Shown: positions 17,202-25,639, counted from the stretch's first letter. The stretch: 64,000 nt of DNA from JAEUMG01 sp046349315 (GCA_046349315.1 JAXMCQ010000007.1:124001-188000); one strand, 5' to 3'. A program made the numbers and translations. Notes: generated from the sequence alone by a model not told the origin.

Positions 17202-17546
17202 GTTCGGTTCTATGGGGGAGGCGTTGTCTAGACCGTCTCGTCAATGTGGGATCGAAGTGCGGCGCCCGCGCCGGGAGGAAATAACGGTCCTCCTGTCCCG
17301 GGAGCCTCCGGCTAGACCCCGGGACACTACGATCCCGGCGCGCAAGCAGTTAGGTCCTTATCCTCGCGGATGGGGGTGCCGAAGGGCGAAACGGGGGCCA
17401 AAATCGCCGCGAGCGGAGCAGGGCTTTGCGCCCTGTAGGAACTGACCTGGATTGCGTGGAGCCCTTGCTCCGCTCTCTCCCCCGCCTTCATGGCCCGGCG
17501 AAGTCATCGCCGCTCTCCCCATGCCTCAAAACAGGAGATCAAGCCG
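17202..17546 (+). other. long structured leader or non-coding RNA candidate downstream of the LexA promoter
   Basis: About 345 nt with no convincing gene but dense inverted repeats. An outer 10-bp stem (17267-17276 with 17333-17342) encloses hairpin B, GTCCCGGG (17295-17302) with CCCGGGAC (17318-17325), which is extended by AGCC/GGCT. Further on, TCGCGG (17364-17369) pairs with CCGCGA (17407-17412), while GAGCGGAGCA..GGGCT (17411-17425) pairs over 15 bp with 17460-17475. The last two pairings share bases, so they are alternatives. A small AGGGC-TTTGC-GCCCT hairpin (17419-17433) also competes. It may be a regulatory leader or a separate RNA. I could not match a known family. Confidence 0.5.
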
Positions 17547-17906
17547 ATGCGACGTCGCAAAATCCCGCTTGAGAAATGCCCCGATCTCAAATGCCGCCGC
17601 GCCCAAGCCTGCCTGCACCAGTGGCCCGACACCCACTGCCGCAAGCTCTTCGCCACCTTCGAGGATCGGCGCTGGGAGACCATCCGGATAATCGAGCAAC
17701 TGCACGCCGAAATGAAGCGCGATGGCATCAAGGATGAGCCCATGAACATCACCTTCGAGGATGATGACGATAGGAAGGCGGCCACCTATTACATCATTTG
17801 CCAGGAGGCCGCCGAGCGCTTCGCCAAGCAGGGTCGATCGGTCGGCCCGCTCTTCATACCGGACCGCTATCGGCTCGAGAACTTATACGGTAGAAAGCGG
17901 AAATGA
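17547..17906 (+). CDS. Cys-rich hypothetical protein coupled to the molybdoenzyme gene
   Basis: A 119-residue protein from ATG 17547 with AGGAGAT upstream. The N terminus is basic with four cysteines in a compact spacing (C11, C16, C22, C31, that is C-x4-C-x5-C-x8-C), possibly a zinc or Fe-S site. An acidic patch (FEDDDDR) and a helical C-terminal half follow. No known family recognised. The stop overlaps the start of the molybdopterin oxidoreductase (ATGA), so a role with that enzyme (assembly factor or small subunit) is inferred from position only. It is the first gene after the LexA-type promoter. Confidence 0.7.
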   Translation: MRRRKIPLEKCPDLKCRRAQACLHQWPDTHCRKLFATFEDRRWETIRIIEQLHAEMKRDGIKDEPMNITFEDDDDRKAATYYIICQEAAERFAKQGRSVGPLFIPDRYRLENLYGRKRK

Positions 17907-20005
17907 ACATTCGCCCGAATATCAAGACCGGCATTTCGGTCTGCCCGCATGACTGCCCCTCGACCTGCGCGCTCGAGGTCGAACTCCTCGATGCTAACAC
18001 CATCGGCCGCGTCCGGGGCTCGAAGGAGAACAGCTACACGCTCGGCGTCATCTGCGAAAAGGTCGCGCGCTATGCCGAGCGGATTCATCACCCGGATCGC
18101 GTGCTTCATCCCTTGAAGCGCAAAGGCCCGAAGGGCTCCGGCGAATGGCAGCGCCTCTCCTGGGAAGACGCGATGGCCGAAACCGCCGAGGCGTTCCTGA
18201 AAGCCGAAGCGCAATATGGCGCCGAGGCCGTCTGGCCCTATTACTATGCCGGCACCATGGGCCTCGTCATGCGCGACGGCATCAACCGCCTGCGTCATGC
18301 CAAGAAATATTCCGGCATGTACGACACCTTCTGTGTCGCACTCTCCTGGCCGGGCTATCTCGCCGGCTGCGGCCGCGTCGCCGGCTCCGATCCGCGCGAG
18401 ATGCAGAAGTCCGACCTCATCGTGATCTGGGGCGGAAACCCCGTGAACACGCAGGTCAATGTCATGACCCATGCGGCGATCGCCAGGCGCAATCGTGGCG
18501 CCAAGATCGCCTGCGTCGATGTCTATGACACCGGCACCATGAAGCAGGCCGACATCAAGATGCTGATCCGGCCCGGCACCGATGGCGCGCTTGCCTGCGC
18601 CGTCATGCATGTGCTCTTCCGCGACGGCTATGCCGACTGGCCCTATCTTGAGAAATACACCGATTGCCCGCGCGAATTCGAAGCGCACCTCAAGTCGCGC
18701 ACGCCCGAATGGGCGGCCGCCCTTTGCGGTTGCCCCGCTGCCGAGATCGAGTCCTTCGCTAAGGTGATCGGCGAGACGAAACGCACCTATCTGCGCATCG
18801 GCTATGGTTTCACGCGCTCACGCAACGGGTCGGTCAATATGCATGCGGTGACCTCGATCGCCGCCGTCGCCGGCCTCTGGCAGTATGAAGGGGCGGGTGC
18901 CCTTCATTCCAACAGCGGCATGTACCGCTGGAACAAGACGGTCATCGAAGGGCTCGATCTGCGCGATCCCTCGATCCGCGTCATGGACCAGAGCCGCATC
19001 GGCCCTGTGCTCCTCAACGATCCTTACGATCTCGGCGGCGGTCCGCCGGTCAAGGCGATGATCGTGCAAAACACCAATCCCGCCTCTGTCGCGCCCGACC
19101 AGACCAAGGTGAAACAGGGCCTGGCGCGCGAGGATCTCTTCGTCTGCGTGCATGAGCAGTTCATGACCGAGACGGCGCAGCTCGCCGATATCGTTCTTCC
19201 CGCCACGATGTTCTTGGAGCACGACGACCTCTATCAAGGCGGCGGCCATCAGCACATCATGCTTGGCCGCAAGCTCGTCGAGCCGCCGGGCGAATGCCGC
19301 AACAATCACGAGGTGATCTGCGATCTTGCGGCCCGGGTCGGCGCCGAGCATCGCGGCTTCCACATGACGCCGAACGAATTAATCGACGTCACGCTCAAGG
19401 ATTCGAACCGGCCCGAACTCGCCGTCCTCGAAGAGAATAACTGGGTCGACGTCCAGCCGGAATTCGAGACCGCGCATTTCTTGAACGGTTTCGCTCATCC
19501 GGACGGGAAGTATCACTTCAAACCGGACTGGAAGAACGTTCGTTTCAAGCAGGGGCTCGGGCCATACGGGCCCATCGATCAGATGCCGGAATTTCCGGAC
19601 TACTGGAATGCCATCGAAGAGGCGAACGAAACCTACCCGTTCCGTCTGGCCACCAGTCCGGCGCGCACCTTTCTCAACTCGTCCTTCAACGAAACGCCGT
19701 CATCGCGAAAGCGCGAGGGGCGCCCCACGGTTTTCGTTCATCCCGACGACATGCAGGCTCTTGCCATTGCCGATGGCGCGAAGGTGAAGCTTGGCAGTGC
19801 GCGCGGCGAAGTCACGCTACATGCAAAGGCCTTCGAGGGCGTCCGTCGCGGCGTGTTGATCGCCGAATCGATCTGGCCGAACGAGGCCTTCGAGGACGGG
19901 CAGGGGATCAACACCTTGACCGGATGCGATCAGCCCGCCCCCGCCGCCGGCGGCGCCTTCCACGACAATCGCGTGTGGATCAGGCCGCTTTCTGCTGCTG
20001 CTTAG
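17903..20005 (+). CDS. molybdopterin-dependent oxidoreductase, catalytic subunit
   Basis: A 700-residue enzyme of the DMSO reductase superfamily. The N-terminal 4Fe-4S motif is C14-x3-C18-x3-C22-x28-C51. The molybdopterin-binding domains follow (WEDAMAETAEAF, then LIVIWGGNPVNT, then RPGTDGALACAVMHV), and the C-terminal cofactor-binding domain begins about residue 580 (FRLATSPARTFLNSSFNETPS). No twin-arginine signal is visible, so it is probably cytoplasmic. The active-site ligand and substrate cannot be read with confidence; formate-dehydrogenase-like and other oxidoreductases share this layout. The last 26 bp overlap the 3' end of the opposing FMN reductase gene. Confidence 0.88.
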   Translation: MNIRPNIKTGISVCPHDCPSTCALEVELLDANTIGRVRGSKENSYTLGVICEKVARYAERIHHPDRVLHPLKRKGPKGSGEWQRLSWEDAMAETAEAFLKAEAQYGAEAVWPYYYAGTMGLVMRDGINRLRHAKKYSGMYDTFCVALSWPGYLAGCGRVAGSDPREMQKSDLIVIWGGNPVNTQVNVMTHAAIARRNRGAKIACVDVYDTGTMKQADIKMLIRPGTDGALACAVMHVLFRDGYADWPYLEKYTDCPREFEAHLKSRTPEWAAALCGCPAAEIESFAKVIGETKRTYLRIGYGFTRSRNGSVNMHAVTSIAAVAGLWQYEGAGALHSNSGMYRWNKTVIEGLDLRDPSIRVMDQSRIGPVLLNDPYDLGGGPPVKAMIVQNTNPASVAPDQTKVKQGLAREDLFVCVHEQFMTETAQLADIVLPATMFLEHDDLYQGGGHQHIMLGRKLVEPPGECRNNHEVICDLAARVGAEHRGFHMTPNELIDVTLKDSNRPELAVLEENNWVDVQPEFETAHFLNGFAHPDGKYHFKPDWKNVRFKQGLGPYGPIDQMPEFPDYWNAIEEANETYPFRLATSPARTFLNSSFNETPSSRKREGRPTVFVHPDDMQALAIADGAKVKLGSARGEVTLHAKAFEGVRRGVLIAESIWPNEAFEDGQGINTLTGCDQPAPAAGGAFHDNRVWIRPLSAAA

Positions 20006-20549
20006 GCAGGGTTTGGGCGATCCAGCCTGCGAATTTGGCGAGATAGCCCTGCAGGAACTCGCGCGTCTGGTCGTCGGTAACCTCGAACTCGTCATTGATG
20101 AGGCCGGGCTTGGCGACGAAATAGATCTCGGGCTGGCCAAGCAGGATGACATCGAGGATGGTCAGCACGCTCCTGAGATGCGCCTGCGCTACCGCCGTCC
20201 CCACATTGCCGGGAGTTGTGCCGATCACCGAGCCAGGCTTTCCGGCCCAGCAATTCTGGCCCCAGGGCCGTGTGCCCCAGTCGATCGCGTTCTTGAGCAC
20301 CGGCGGGATCGAGCGGTTATATTCCGGAGTGACGAAGAGAACGGCGTCCGCGGCCGCGATGTCCTTTTTGAGCCGCAGCACCGAAGGGGGCGGGTTCTCC
20401 CACAGATCCTCGTTGTAGATCGGCAGGTCGCCCAATTCGACGAAATGGAAGTCGAATTGGTTGCCTCCCAGCTTGGAAAGGGCCTTGGCGAATTTCAGGT
20501 TGATTGATTCGCGCCTTAGGCTCCCGACCAGGACAGCGATTTTGTACAT
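19980..20549 (-). CDS. NADPH-dependent FMN reductase family protein
   Basis: A 189-residue flavodoxin-fold protein with the phosphate-binding GSLRRESIN (9-17) and TPEYNRSIPPVLKNAIDW motifs of the ChrR/YieF/azoreductase group. These reduce quinones, chromate or azo dyes with NAD(P)H via FMN. Divergent from an HxlR regulator 96 bp away, a classic redox-stress pairing. Its 3' end overlaps the molybdoenzyme gene tail to tail. Confidence 0.92.
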   Translation of the reverse strand: MYKIAVLVGSLRRESINLKFAKALSKLGGNQFDFHFVELGDLPIYNEDLWENPPPSVLRLKKDIAAADAVLFVTPEYNRSIPPVLKNAIDWGTRPWGQNCWAGKPGSVIGTTPGNVGTAVAQAHLRSVLTILDVILLGQPEIYFVAKPGLINDEFEVTDDQTREFLQGYLAKFAGWIAQTLPKQQQKAA

Positions 20550-20569
20550 TTCGGTTCCTCATGGTATCC

Positions 20570-20582
20570 GTTGGTGACCAAC
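20570..20582. promoter_or_regulatory. candidate HxlR operator
   Basis: GTTGG-TGA-CCAAC is a perfect dyad in the 96-bp divergent gap, next to the FMN reductase start. HxlR regulators usually bind such dyads between themselves and the gene they control. The assignment is by position. Confidence 0.5.
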
Positions 20583-20645
20583 ACCATATGAGTAACCGCC
20601 TCGTCTTCCCGCAAGACGGCACCTTTTCGAAACGCACGCACCTTG

Positions 20646-21014
20646 ATGAAACCTAGTAACAAGCACCTCCCCGGCGACTGCCGCCCCGTCGGCGAAATTC
20701 TCAGCAGGGTCGGCGACAAATGGACCGTTCTCGTCGTCACCCGCCTGGGTGGCGGTTCGCTACGCTTCAGTGAATTGCGTAAGCAACTCTTTGGAATTTC
20801 GCAGAAAATGCTCACCACGACCTTGCGTGGCCTGGAGCGGGATGGGTTCGTGACCCGCACCGTGACCCCGACAATTCCGCCGCGGGTGGATTACGAACTC
20901 ACCGATCTCGGCCGGGATTTGCTGGTTCCGGTTGCCGAACTTGGCCAATGGGCCATCCGCAACAGGGAACGGGTGGAAGCGGCGCGCAAGCAGTTCGACG
21001 TGAACGCTGGATGA
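20646..21014 (+). CDS. HxlR-family transcriptional regulator
   Basis: A 122-residue winged-helix protein with the family pattern CRPVGEILSRVGDKWTVLVVTRLGGGSLRFSELRKQLFGISQKMLTTTLRGLERDGFVTR. Cys12 lies in the position used for redox or electrophile sensing in YodB/HxlR-type proteins. It probably controls the divergent FMN reductase gene. ATG 20646 is used rather than the TTG just before it. Confidence 0.92.
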   Translation: MKPSNKHLPGDCRPVGEILSRVGDKWTVLVVTRLGGGSLRFSELRKQLFGISQKMLTTTLRGLERDGFVTRTVTPTIPPRVDYELTDLGRDLLVPVAELGQWAIRNRERVEAARKQFDVNAG

Positions 21015-21063
21015 ATCGGCCTGTCAGGTGCCGATCATCCACGACATGGCATAAGACTCCTCC

Positions 21064-21291
21064 ATGGAACCTTTCCGCAGCAATGGAATTAAAGCGATGA
21101 ATCAGATCATGAGGGGAATTGCCCAAGTGGTTGAAAAGAATCGTTTTACTGTCATGAGAATCGCCTCACACTCCGCCGCCATGGCTGACCGCAGCAACAA
21201 CATATCCTCCCCCTGGCTGGCGCTCCTCGCCGTCGGCCTGGCCTTGGCGACCCTTGCGCCTATGGCGGTCGTCGCGGGCCAGTTCATCTAG
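21064..21291 (+). CDS. possible small single-pass membrane protein
   Basis: Up to 75 residues. Only the last 36 (from ATG 21181) look protein-like: a polar start (MADRSNN) followed by one hydrophobic helix (WLALLAVGLALATLAPMAVVAG). No good ribosome-binding site supports any of the in-frame starts (21064, 21097, 21181). It lies just before the WYL regulator's palindrome. No family is recognised. Confidence 0.35.
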   Translation: MEPFRSNGIKAMNQIMRGIAQVVEKNRFTVMRIASHSAAMADRSNNISSPWLALLAVGLALATLAPMAVVAGQFI

Positions 21292-21307
21292 GACATCTGC
21301 TGCCAGC

Positions 21308-21331
21308 CTGCTGACAGGATGGTGTCAGCAG
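21308..21331. promoter_or_regulatory. operator palindrome before the WYL regulator
   Basis: A perfect 9-bp inverted repeat CTGCTGACA-GGATGG-TGTCAGCAG ending 21 bp before the regulator start at 21352. This site suits autoregulation by the HTH-WYL protein. Confidence 0.65.
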
Positions 21332-21351
21332 GACTAGACTAGAAGGCAGCT

Positions 21352-22068
21352 ATGCGCCGCGCAGACCGCCTTCTCCAACTCATTCAGATCCTTCGCCGTA
21401 ACCGGCGTCCAGTGACGGGCGACCGCATGGCAGCAGAACTCGAAGTCTCGCTGCGCACCATCTACCGCGACATATCCTCCCTCATGGCACAGGGCGTGCC
21501 CATCCGCGGCGAGGCCGGCATGGGCTATGTCATGGGCGAGGGTTTCGATCTTCCGCCATTGATGTTCACGGCCGAGGAACTCGAATCGCTTATGCTAGGC
21601 CTGCGCTGGGTCAGCCGCTTTGGCGATGCCAAGCTGCAGCGTGCGGCTCGCGACTCGGTAGCGAAGATCGGCACTGTCCTCCCCCAGGGCCTCAAGCCCT
21701 ATCTCTATGATTCGAGCCTGCTGGTCCCGGCGCCTTTCGGAGACGACCAGACACCCGTCGATGAGTCGCATTTGCGGACAGCGATCCGAGAGGAGCGCAA
21801 GCTCTTCGTCCATTACGTCGATTTGGTCGAAGCGGAGACACGGCGCACCATCTGGCCGATCGCACTCGCCTATTACGACCGCAAACGCCTTCTGATCGGC
21901 TGGTGCGAACTGCGCGAAGCTTTTCGCAGCTTTCGCACCGACCGGATTGCCGAATCCTATGCGTTGCCTGACCGCTATCCCAAGCGGCGCCGTTATTTAA
22001 TGGCCGATTGGGAAAAGCTGATGAAGAAGGAAATGCGCGAGGACTATGCTGTCGATCCGCTCACGTGA
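21352..22068 (+). CDS. HTH-WYL (YafY-type) transcriptional regulator
   Basis: A 238-residue protein. Residues 1-60 are the HTH (ADRLLQLIQILRRNRRPVTGDRMAAELEVSLRTIYRDI) and about 139-215 the WYL ligand-binding domain (RKLFVHYVD, then RTIWPIALAYYDRKRLLIGWCELREAFRSFRTDRI). WYL domains often sense nucleic acids or nucleotides. The usual partner gene (often a glyoxalase or SnoaL-like gene) is not seen here. Its 3' end overlaps purN tail to tail by 8 bp. Confidence 0.9.
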   Translation: MRRADRLLQLIQILRRNRRPVTGDRMAAELEVSLRTIYRDISSLMAQGVPIRGEAGMGYVMGEGFDLPPLMFTAEELESLMLGLRWVSRFGDAKLQRAARDSVAKIGTVLPQGLKPYLYDSSLLVPAPFGDDQTPVDESHLRTAIREERKLFVHYVDLVEAETRRTIWPIALAYYDRKRLLIGWCELREAFRSFRTDRIAESYALPDRYPKRRRYLMADWEKLMKKEMREDYAVDPLT

Positions 22069-22717
22069 TCGGCGGGTTGATCAGTGGCGCGGCGGCTCTT
22101 GACGGGCCGGTGATTGTAACGCTTTCATTTTTCACGCGGGCTTGTCCTGAAGCGACGAGCCTTAGCGCATGTGGGTAGAGCTGGTGCTCGGCCATGAGAA
22201 CCCGGGCACTGAGCGTCTCGGGCGTATCACCTTCTAGAACCGGGACGGCGGCCTGCGCAATAATCGGGCCAGCATCGACGTCGTGGCGCACGAAATGCGA
22301 TGTGCAGCCATGGATTTTCACGCCATCAGCCAATGCCCGCTCGTGTGTGTGAAGCCCTTTGTAGGATGGCAGAAGGGAAGGGTGGATGTTGATCATCCGG
22401 TCCCGCCAATCATCGACGAAACCGGCCGTCATGATCCGCATGAAGCCTGCCAGCGCGACGAACTCGATCTTTGACTCGCGAAGTTTCGCGTCGATCGCCG
22501 CGTCGAAGTTTTCCCGCGTGCCGTACTTCTTGTGGTCGATGACTGAGGTTTGAATGCCGGCGGCTTCGGCGAAAGCGAGGCCTGCTGTCGAAGGACGGTT
22601 CGATAGGACGAGCGCAATCTCCGCGGGATAGGCGGGATTCTGAGACGCCTCCACCATCGCCTTCATGTTGGAGCCGCGGCCTGAAATCAGGATGGCGACG
22701 CGTTTGCGCTCGCTCAT
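22061..22717 (-). CDS. purN: phosphoribosylglycinamide formyltransferase
   Basis: A 218-residue enzyme of purine synthesis that formylates GAR with 10-formyltetrahydrofolate. GRGSNM binds the ribose phosphate. Catalytic residues are Asn110, His112 (NIHPSLLPSYKG) and Asp148 (HDVDAGPII). The start overlaps the purM stop (ATGA), giving the standard purM-purN pair. Confidence 0.96.
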   Translation of the reverse strand: MSERKRVAILISGRGSNMKAMVEASQNPAYPAEIALVLSNRPSTAGLAFAEAAGIQTSVIDHKKYGTRENFDAAIDAKLRESKIEFVALAGFMRIMTAGFVDDWRDRMINIHPSLLPSYKGLHTHERALADGVKIHGCTSHFVRHDVDAGPIIAQAAVPVLEGDTPETLSARVLMAEHQLYPHALRLVASGQARVKNESVTITGPSRAAAPLINPPIT

Positions 22718-23799
22718 GCGAGGTTCAATCGGCCGCGTGGCCTAACTTGCGCTTCATCGCCGACACGCGGCGTGATTACTCCCAGCGTGACGACGGTTTC
22801 TCCGAATTGCCGCAGGATCTCCGAGACATGGGTGGCATCGTCTGCCGAAACGATTATGACCATTCCCACGCCGCAATTGAAGGTCCGGAGCATCTCGCGT
22901 TCGGAGATGTTGCCAACCCGGCCAAGCCAGCCGAATACCGGCGGGCACGGTACTGCATCGAGGCGAATTTCGGCTGCGACCGCCGGCGGCAGCACGCGCG
23001 GGATGTTCTCGAGGAAACCGCCACCAGTAATGTGAGCCAATCCCTTGATGCCATGGCTCGCCTTGAGCGCTGCAAGCAGACTGCGCACGTAAATTTTTGT
23101 CGGCGTAAGGAGTATCTGACCCAACGTGCCCTCGGGTGCGAACGGGGCAGGCTCGGAATAACTGGCGCCGCTTAGCCCAACCAGTTTGCGGATCAGCGAA
23201 TAGCCATTGGAATGCGGACCGGAGGATGCCAGGCCGAGCACAACGTCGCCGGGTTCGATATCCTTCCGCGGCAGGATCTTGTCGCGTTCTACTGCACCGA
23301 CTGCAAAACCGGCGAGATCGTAGTCGTCGCCCGCATACATGCCGGGCATTTCCGCCGTCTCGCCGCCGATCAGCGCACATCCGGCTTGCCGGCACCCTTC
23401 GGCTATGCCGGCGATGACCGCTGTCGCCGCAGCGACGTCGAGTTTTCCGGTCGCAAAATAGTCGAGGAAAAACAGCGGCTCCGCACCCTGGACAACCAAG
23501 TCGTTGACCGACATGGCCACGAGGTCGATGCCGACGGTGTCATGAATCCCAATGTCGATGGCGATCCTGAGCTTTGTCCCGACGCCGTCATTTGCCGCTA
23601 CGAGAACCGGATCGCGATAACCGCAGGCTTTGAGGTCGAAGAGCCCGCCGAAGCCGCCCAAGGCCGAATCGGTGCCCGTCCGGGCCGTCGATCGCGCGAG
23701 GGGTTTGATGGCCGCGACCAAGTCATTTCCAGCCGTAATATCGACCCCGGCGTCGGCGTAGGACACGCCATTATGTCCGTCTTGTTTCTGCCCAGCCAT
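22714..23799 (-). CDS. purM: phosphoribosylformylglycinamidine cyclo-ligase
   Basis: A 361-residue ATP-dependent enzyme of purine synthesis (FGAM to AIR). Features are GVSYADAGVDITAGN at the start, GGFGGLFDLK, the ATP-binding ANDGVGTKL..A...HDTVGIDLVAM segment, GGETAEMPGMY and GLASSGPHSNGYSLIRKL. Start ATG 23799 corresponds to the normal N terminus, although the frame remains open upstream. Overlaps purN by 4 bp; 99 bp separate it from the divergent DUF2066 gene. Confidence 0.96.
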   Translation of the reverse strand: MAGQKQDGHNGVSYADAGVDITAGNDLVAAIKPLARSTARTGTDSALGGFGGLFDLKACGYRDPVLVAANDGVGTKLRIAIDIGIHDTVGIDLVAMSVNDLVVQGAEPLFFLDYFATGKLDVAAATAVIAGIAEGCRQAGCALIGGETAEMPGMYAGDDYDLAGFAVGAVERDKILPRKDIEPGDVVLGLASSGPHSNGYSLIRKLVGLSGASYSEPAPFAPEGTLGQILLTPTKIYVRSLLAALKASHGIKGLAHITGGGFLENIPRVLPPAVAAEIRLDAVPCPPVFGWLGRVGNISEREMLRTFNCGVGMVIIVSADDATHVSEILRQFGETVVTLGVITPRVGDEAQVRPRGRLNLA

Positions 23800-23898
23800 G
23801 CCGTTAGTTTGCCCGAATTGTCTGTGGTTATCCCGAATTGACGGCGTCAATAGCCCGAAGCGCGCAGTGAATAAAGCGGCTATGGCGATATCCGCAGG

Positions 23899-25062
23899 AT
23901 GGCTCAAGGGGTGAAGTTGGGAATGTTAAGCCGCTCGTTCGGAGCCGCGCTTGCGGTGGTCCTCGCGGTTCTGTCGGCCGCCGTCTGCGTTATTTCGGTG
24001 CCCGCGGCTGCCGCGGTTGTCGAAACCGGCCTTTACACGGTAACCGGCGTAGACGTGGACGTGACCGACAAGGACGCTACGACAGCGAAGACCAAGGCGA
24101 TTATCGAAGCCCAGGTTAAGGCTTTCCCGATCCTCGCAGAGCGTCTGGGCTCCGCCGAGGCGGTCGGGAAGCTGGCCGAGCTTACCCCTCAACAAATTGG
24201 CCGCATGCTGCGCTCGCTGTCGATCGAGGAAGAGCATTCGGCACCTGGGCGTTATATCGGCAAACTGACAGTACGCTTCCTTCCCAACAAAGTGCGCGCG
24301 GTTTTCGCCGAGCACGGGCTGCCGGTCGTCGAACAGCAGGCGCCGCCAATCGTAGTCCTGCCGGTCTGGAAGTCGCCCGAAGGCACGATCGTCTGGGAAG
24401 ACAATATCTGGCGAAAGGCGTGGCTCGATCTCAAGGCCGAGCAGGCGATCGTGCCATTGATTGTCCCGCTTGGAGACCTCCAGGACAGTCAGGCGATCAC
24501 GCCCGAAGAGGCCCTCGCCATGGACCCGGTGAAGCTTGAATCGATCATGATCCGCTACGAGGCCAAGGCCATTCTTGTTGCCATCGCCGAACCTTCCGGC
24601 GAGACCGCGATCCATGCGATGATGACGGGGGAAACGCCCCTTGGCAAAGTCGCTTTCGACGAGAATTACCAGGCCGAAGAAGGCGGTATCGAAGCTTCGG
24701 CTGCCATGGCGGCCCACAGCTTTCACAACGCACTCCTCGATCACTGGCGGTCAGTGAAGCTCAAGATGGCCGCGCAGGCGAAGGCCGAAGCCGAAGCGCA
24801 GCGCGCCGCCCAGAAGGTGGCGTCGGCGCAAGCGTTGCCGGTCGCTGTCCCGTTCCGCAGTGCCGATGAATGGAACGCGATCCGCCAGCGGATATTGTCG
24901 GTCGATGGTGTGCTTGGCGTCGACGTCTCGACCTTCGCCCGCAATGGCGCGATGATCAAATTGATGTTCGGCAGCTCGCTCGATGACCTTCGCAACTCGC
25001 TCTATGCATCGAACCTAAGGCTGGACCGAATCCGCGGCACCTGGGTCCTCCAGCCGAGATAG
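23899..25062 (+). CDS. DUF2066 domain-containing exported protein
   Basis: A 387-residue protein with a signal peptide or anchor (residues 10-38) and then a DUF2066-like region (YTVTGVDVDVTDKDATTAKTKAIIEAQVKAFPILAERL, and a later VLPVWKSPEGTIVWEDN). A short Ala/Lys/Glu helix (about 290-312) precedes a C-terminal module (about 320-387). Function is unknown; the family often sits near purM, pgsA-like and hdaA genes, as here. It is first in a run of same-strand genes ending with ppx. Confidence 0.8.
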   Translation: MAQGVKLGMLSRSFGAALAVVLAVLSAAVCVISVPAAAAVVETGLYTVTGVDVDVTDKDATTAKTKAIIEAQVKAFPILAERLGSAEAVGKLAELTPQQIGRMLRSLSIEEEHSAPGRYIGKLTVRFLPNKVRAVFAEHGLPVVEQQAPPIVVLPVWKSPEGTIVWEDNIWRKAWLDLKAEQAIVPLIVPLGDLQDSQAITPEEALAMDPVKLESIMIRYEAKAILVAIAEPSGETAIHAMMTGETPLGKVAFDENYQAEEGGIEASAAMAAHSFHNALLDHWRSVKLKMAAQAKAEAEAQRAAQKVASAQALPVAVPFRSADEWNAIRQRILSVDGVLGVDVSTFARNGAMIKLMFGSSLDDLRNSLYASNLRLDRIRGTWVLQPR

Positions 25063-25086
25063 CGATCGGGGCAGTGGACCGCGGCC

Positions 25087-25635
25087 ATGAGCCTGCCCAA
25101 TATCATCACGATTGCCCGTATCTTGCTGGTCCCGCTGACAGTGTGGCTGCTTGTGTCCGAGGAGTACTTGCTAGGCTTCCTCGCCTTCGTTACGGCAGGA
25201 GTGAGCGACGGCGTCGATGGCTACATCGCTAGGCGCTACGACCTCAAGACAGAGCTTGGCGCCTATCTCGATCCGCTCGCCGACAAGGCGCTGCTTGTCT
25301 CGATTTATGTGACCCTCGGCTTCCAGCGCGATTTGCCGGCCTGGCTGGTAATCATGGTCGTATCGCGCGATGTCTTGATTGTCGGGGCGGTTATCCTGGC
25401 GCTCCTCATGGGTAAACCCCTGCGCATGCGGCCCCTGTTCGTCAGTAAGGCAAACACGGCTTTCCAGATCGCGCTGGCAGGCGCCGTTCTCGCCAATCTG
25501 GGCTTTGGCCTCGGCTGGGACTTCATCCTCCTCGTCGGCTCCCCGATCGTTGCGGGCCTCACCATCGCATCGGGCGCGCTTTACATGCAGGAGTGGCTAC
25601 GCCATATGGCGAACGACAAGGAAGAGGATCGCTAG
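25087..25635 (+). CDS. CDP-alcohol phosphatidyltransferase family protein
   Basis: A 182-residue membrane enzyme with the family active site D-G-x2-A-R-x8-G-x3-D-x3-D (DGYIARRYDLKTELGAYLDPLAD, near residues 44-66) and about four to five membrane helices. It swaps CMP of a CDP-diacylglycerol for an alcohol to make a phospholipid. The second pgsA-like copy of alphaproteobacteria is usually found in this position; the accepting alcohol is not certain. Confidence 0.88.
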   Translation: MSLPNIITIARILLVPLTVWLLVSEEYLLGFLAFVTAGVSDGVDGYIARRYDLKTELGAYLDPLADKALLVSIYVTLGFQRDLPAWLVIMVVSRDVLIVGAVILALLMGKPLRMRPLFVSKANTAFQIALAGAVLANLGFGLGWDFILLVGSPIVAGLTIASGALYMQEWLRHMANDKEEDR

Positions 25636-25639
25636 CACC

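Noticed and set aside
17212..17445. Possible Arg-rich peptide inside the structured leader
   Set aside because: Its ATG lies about 10 nt after the likely transcription start with no ribosome-binding site, and the composition is explained by G+C-rich hairpins.
16994..17546. tRNA or tmRNA gene or integration site
   Set aside because: No T-loop GTTCRA motif, acceptor-stem pairing or CCA-like end could be found; known rnpB, SRP and tmRNA core motifs are absent.
17202..17546. Moco riboswitch
   Set aside because: The molybdoenzyme context is suggestive, but I could not align the stems to the Moco consensus from memory; left as an unassigned structured region.
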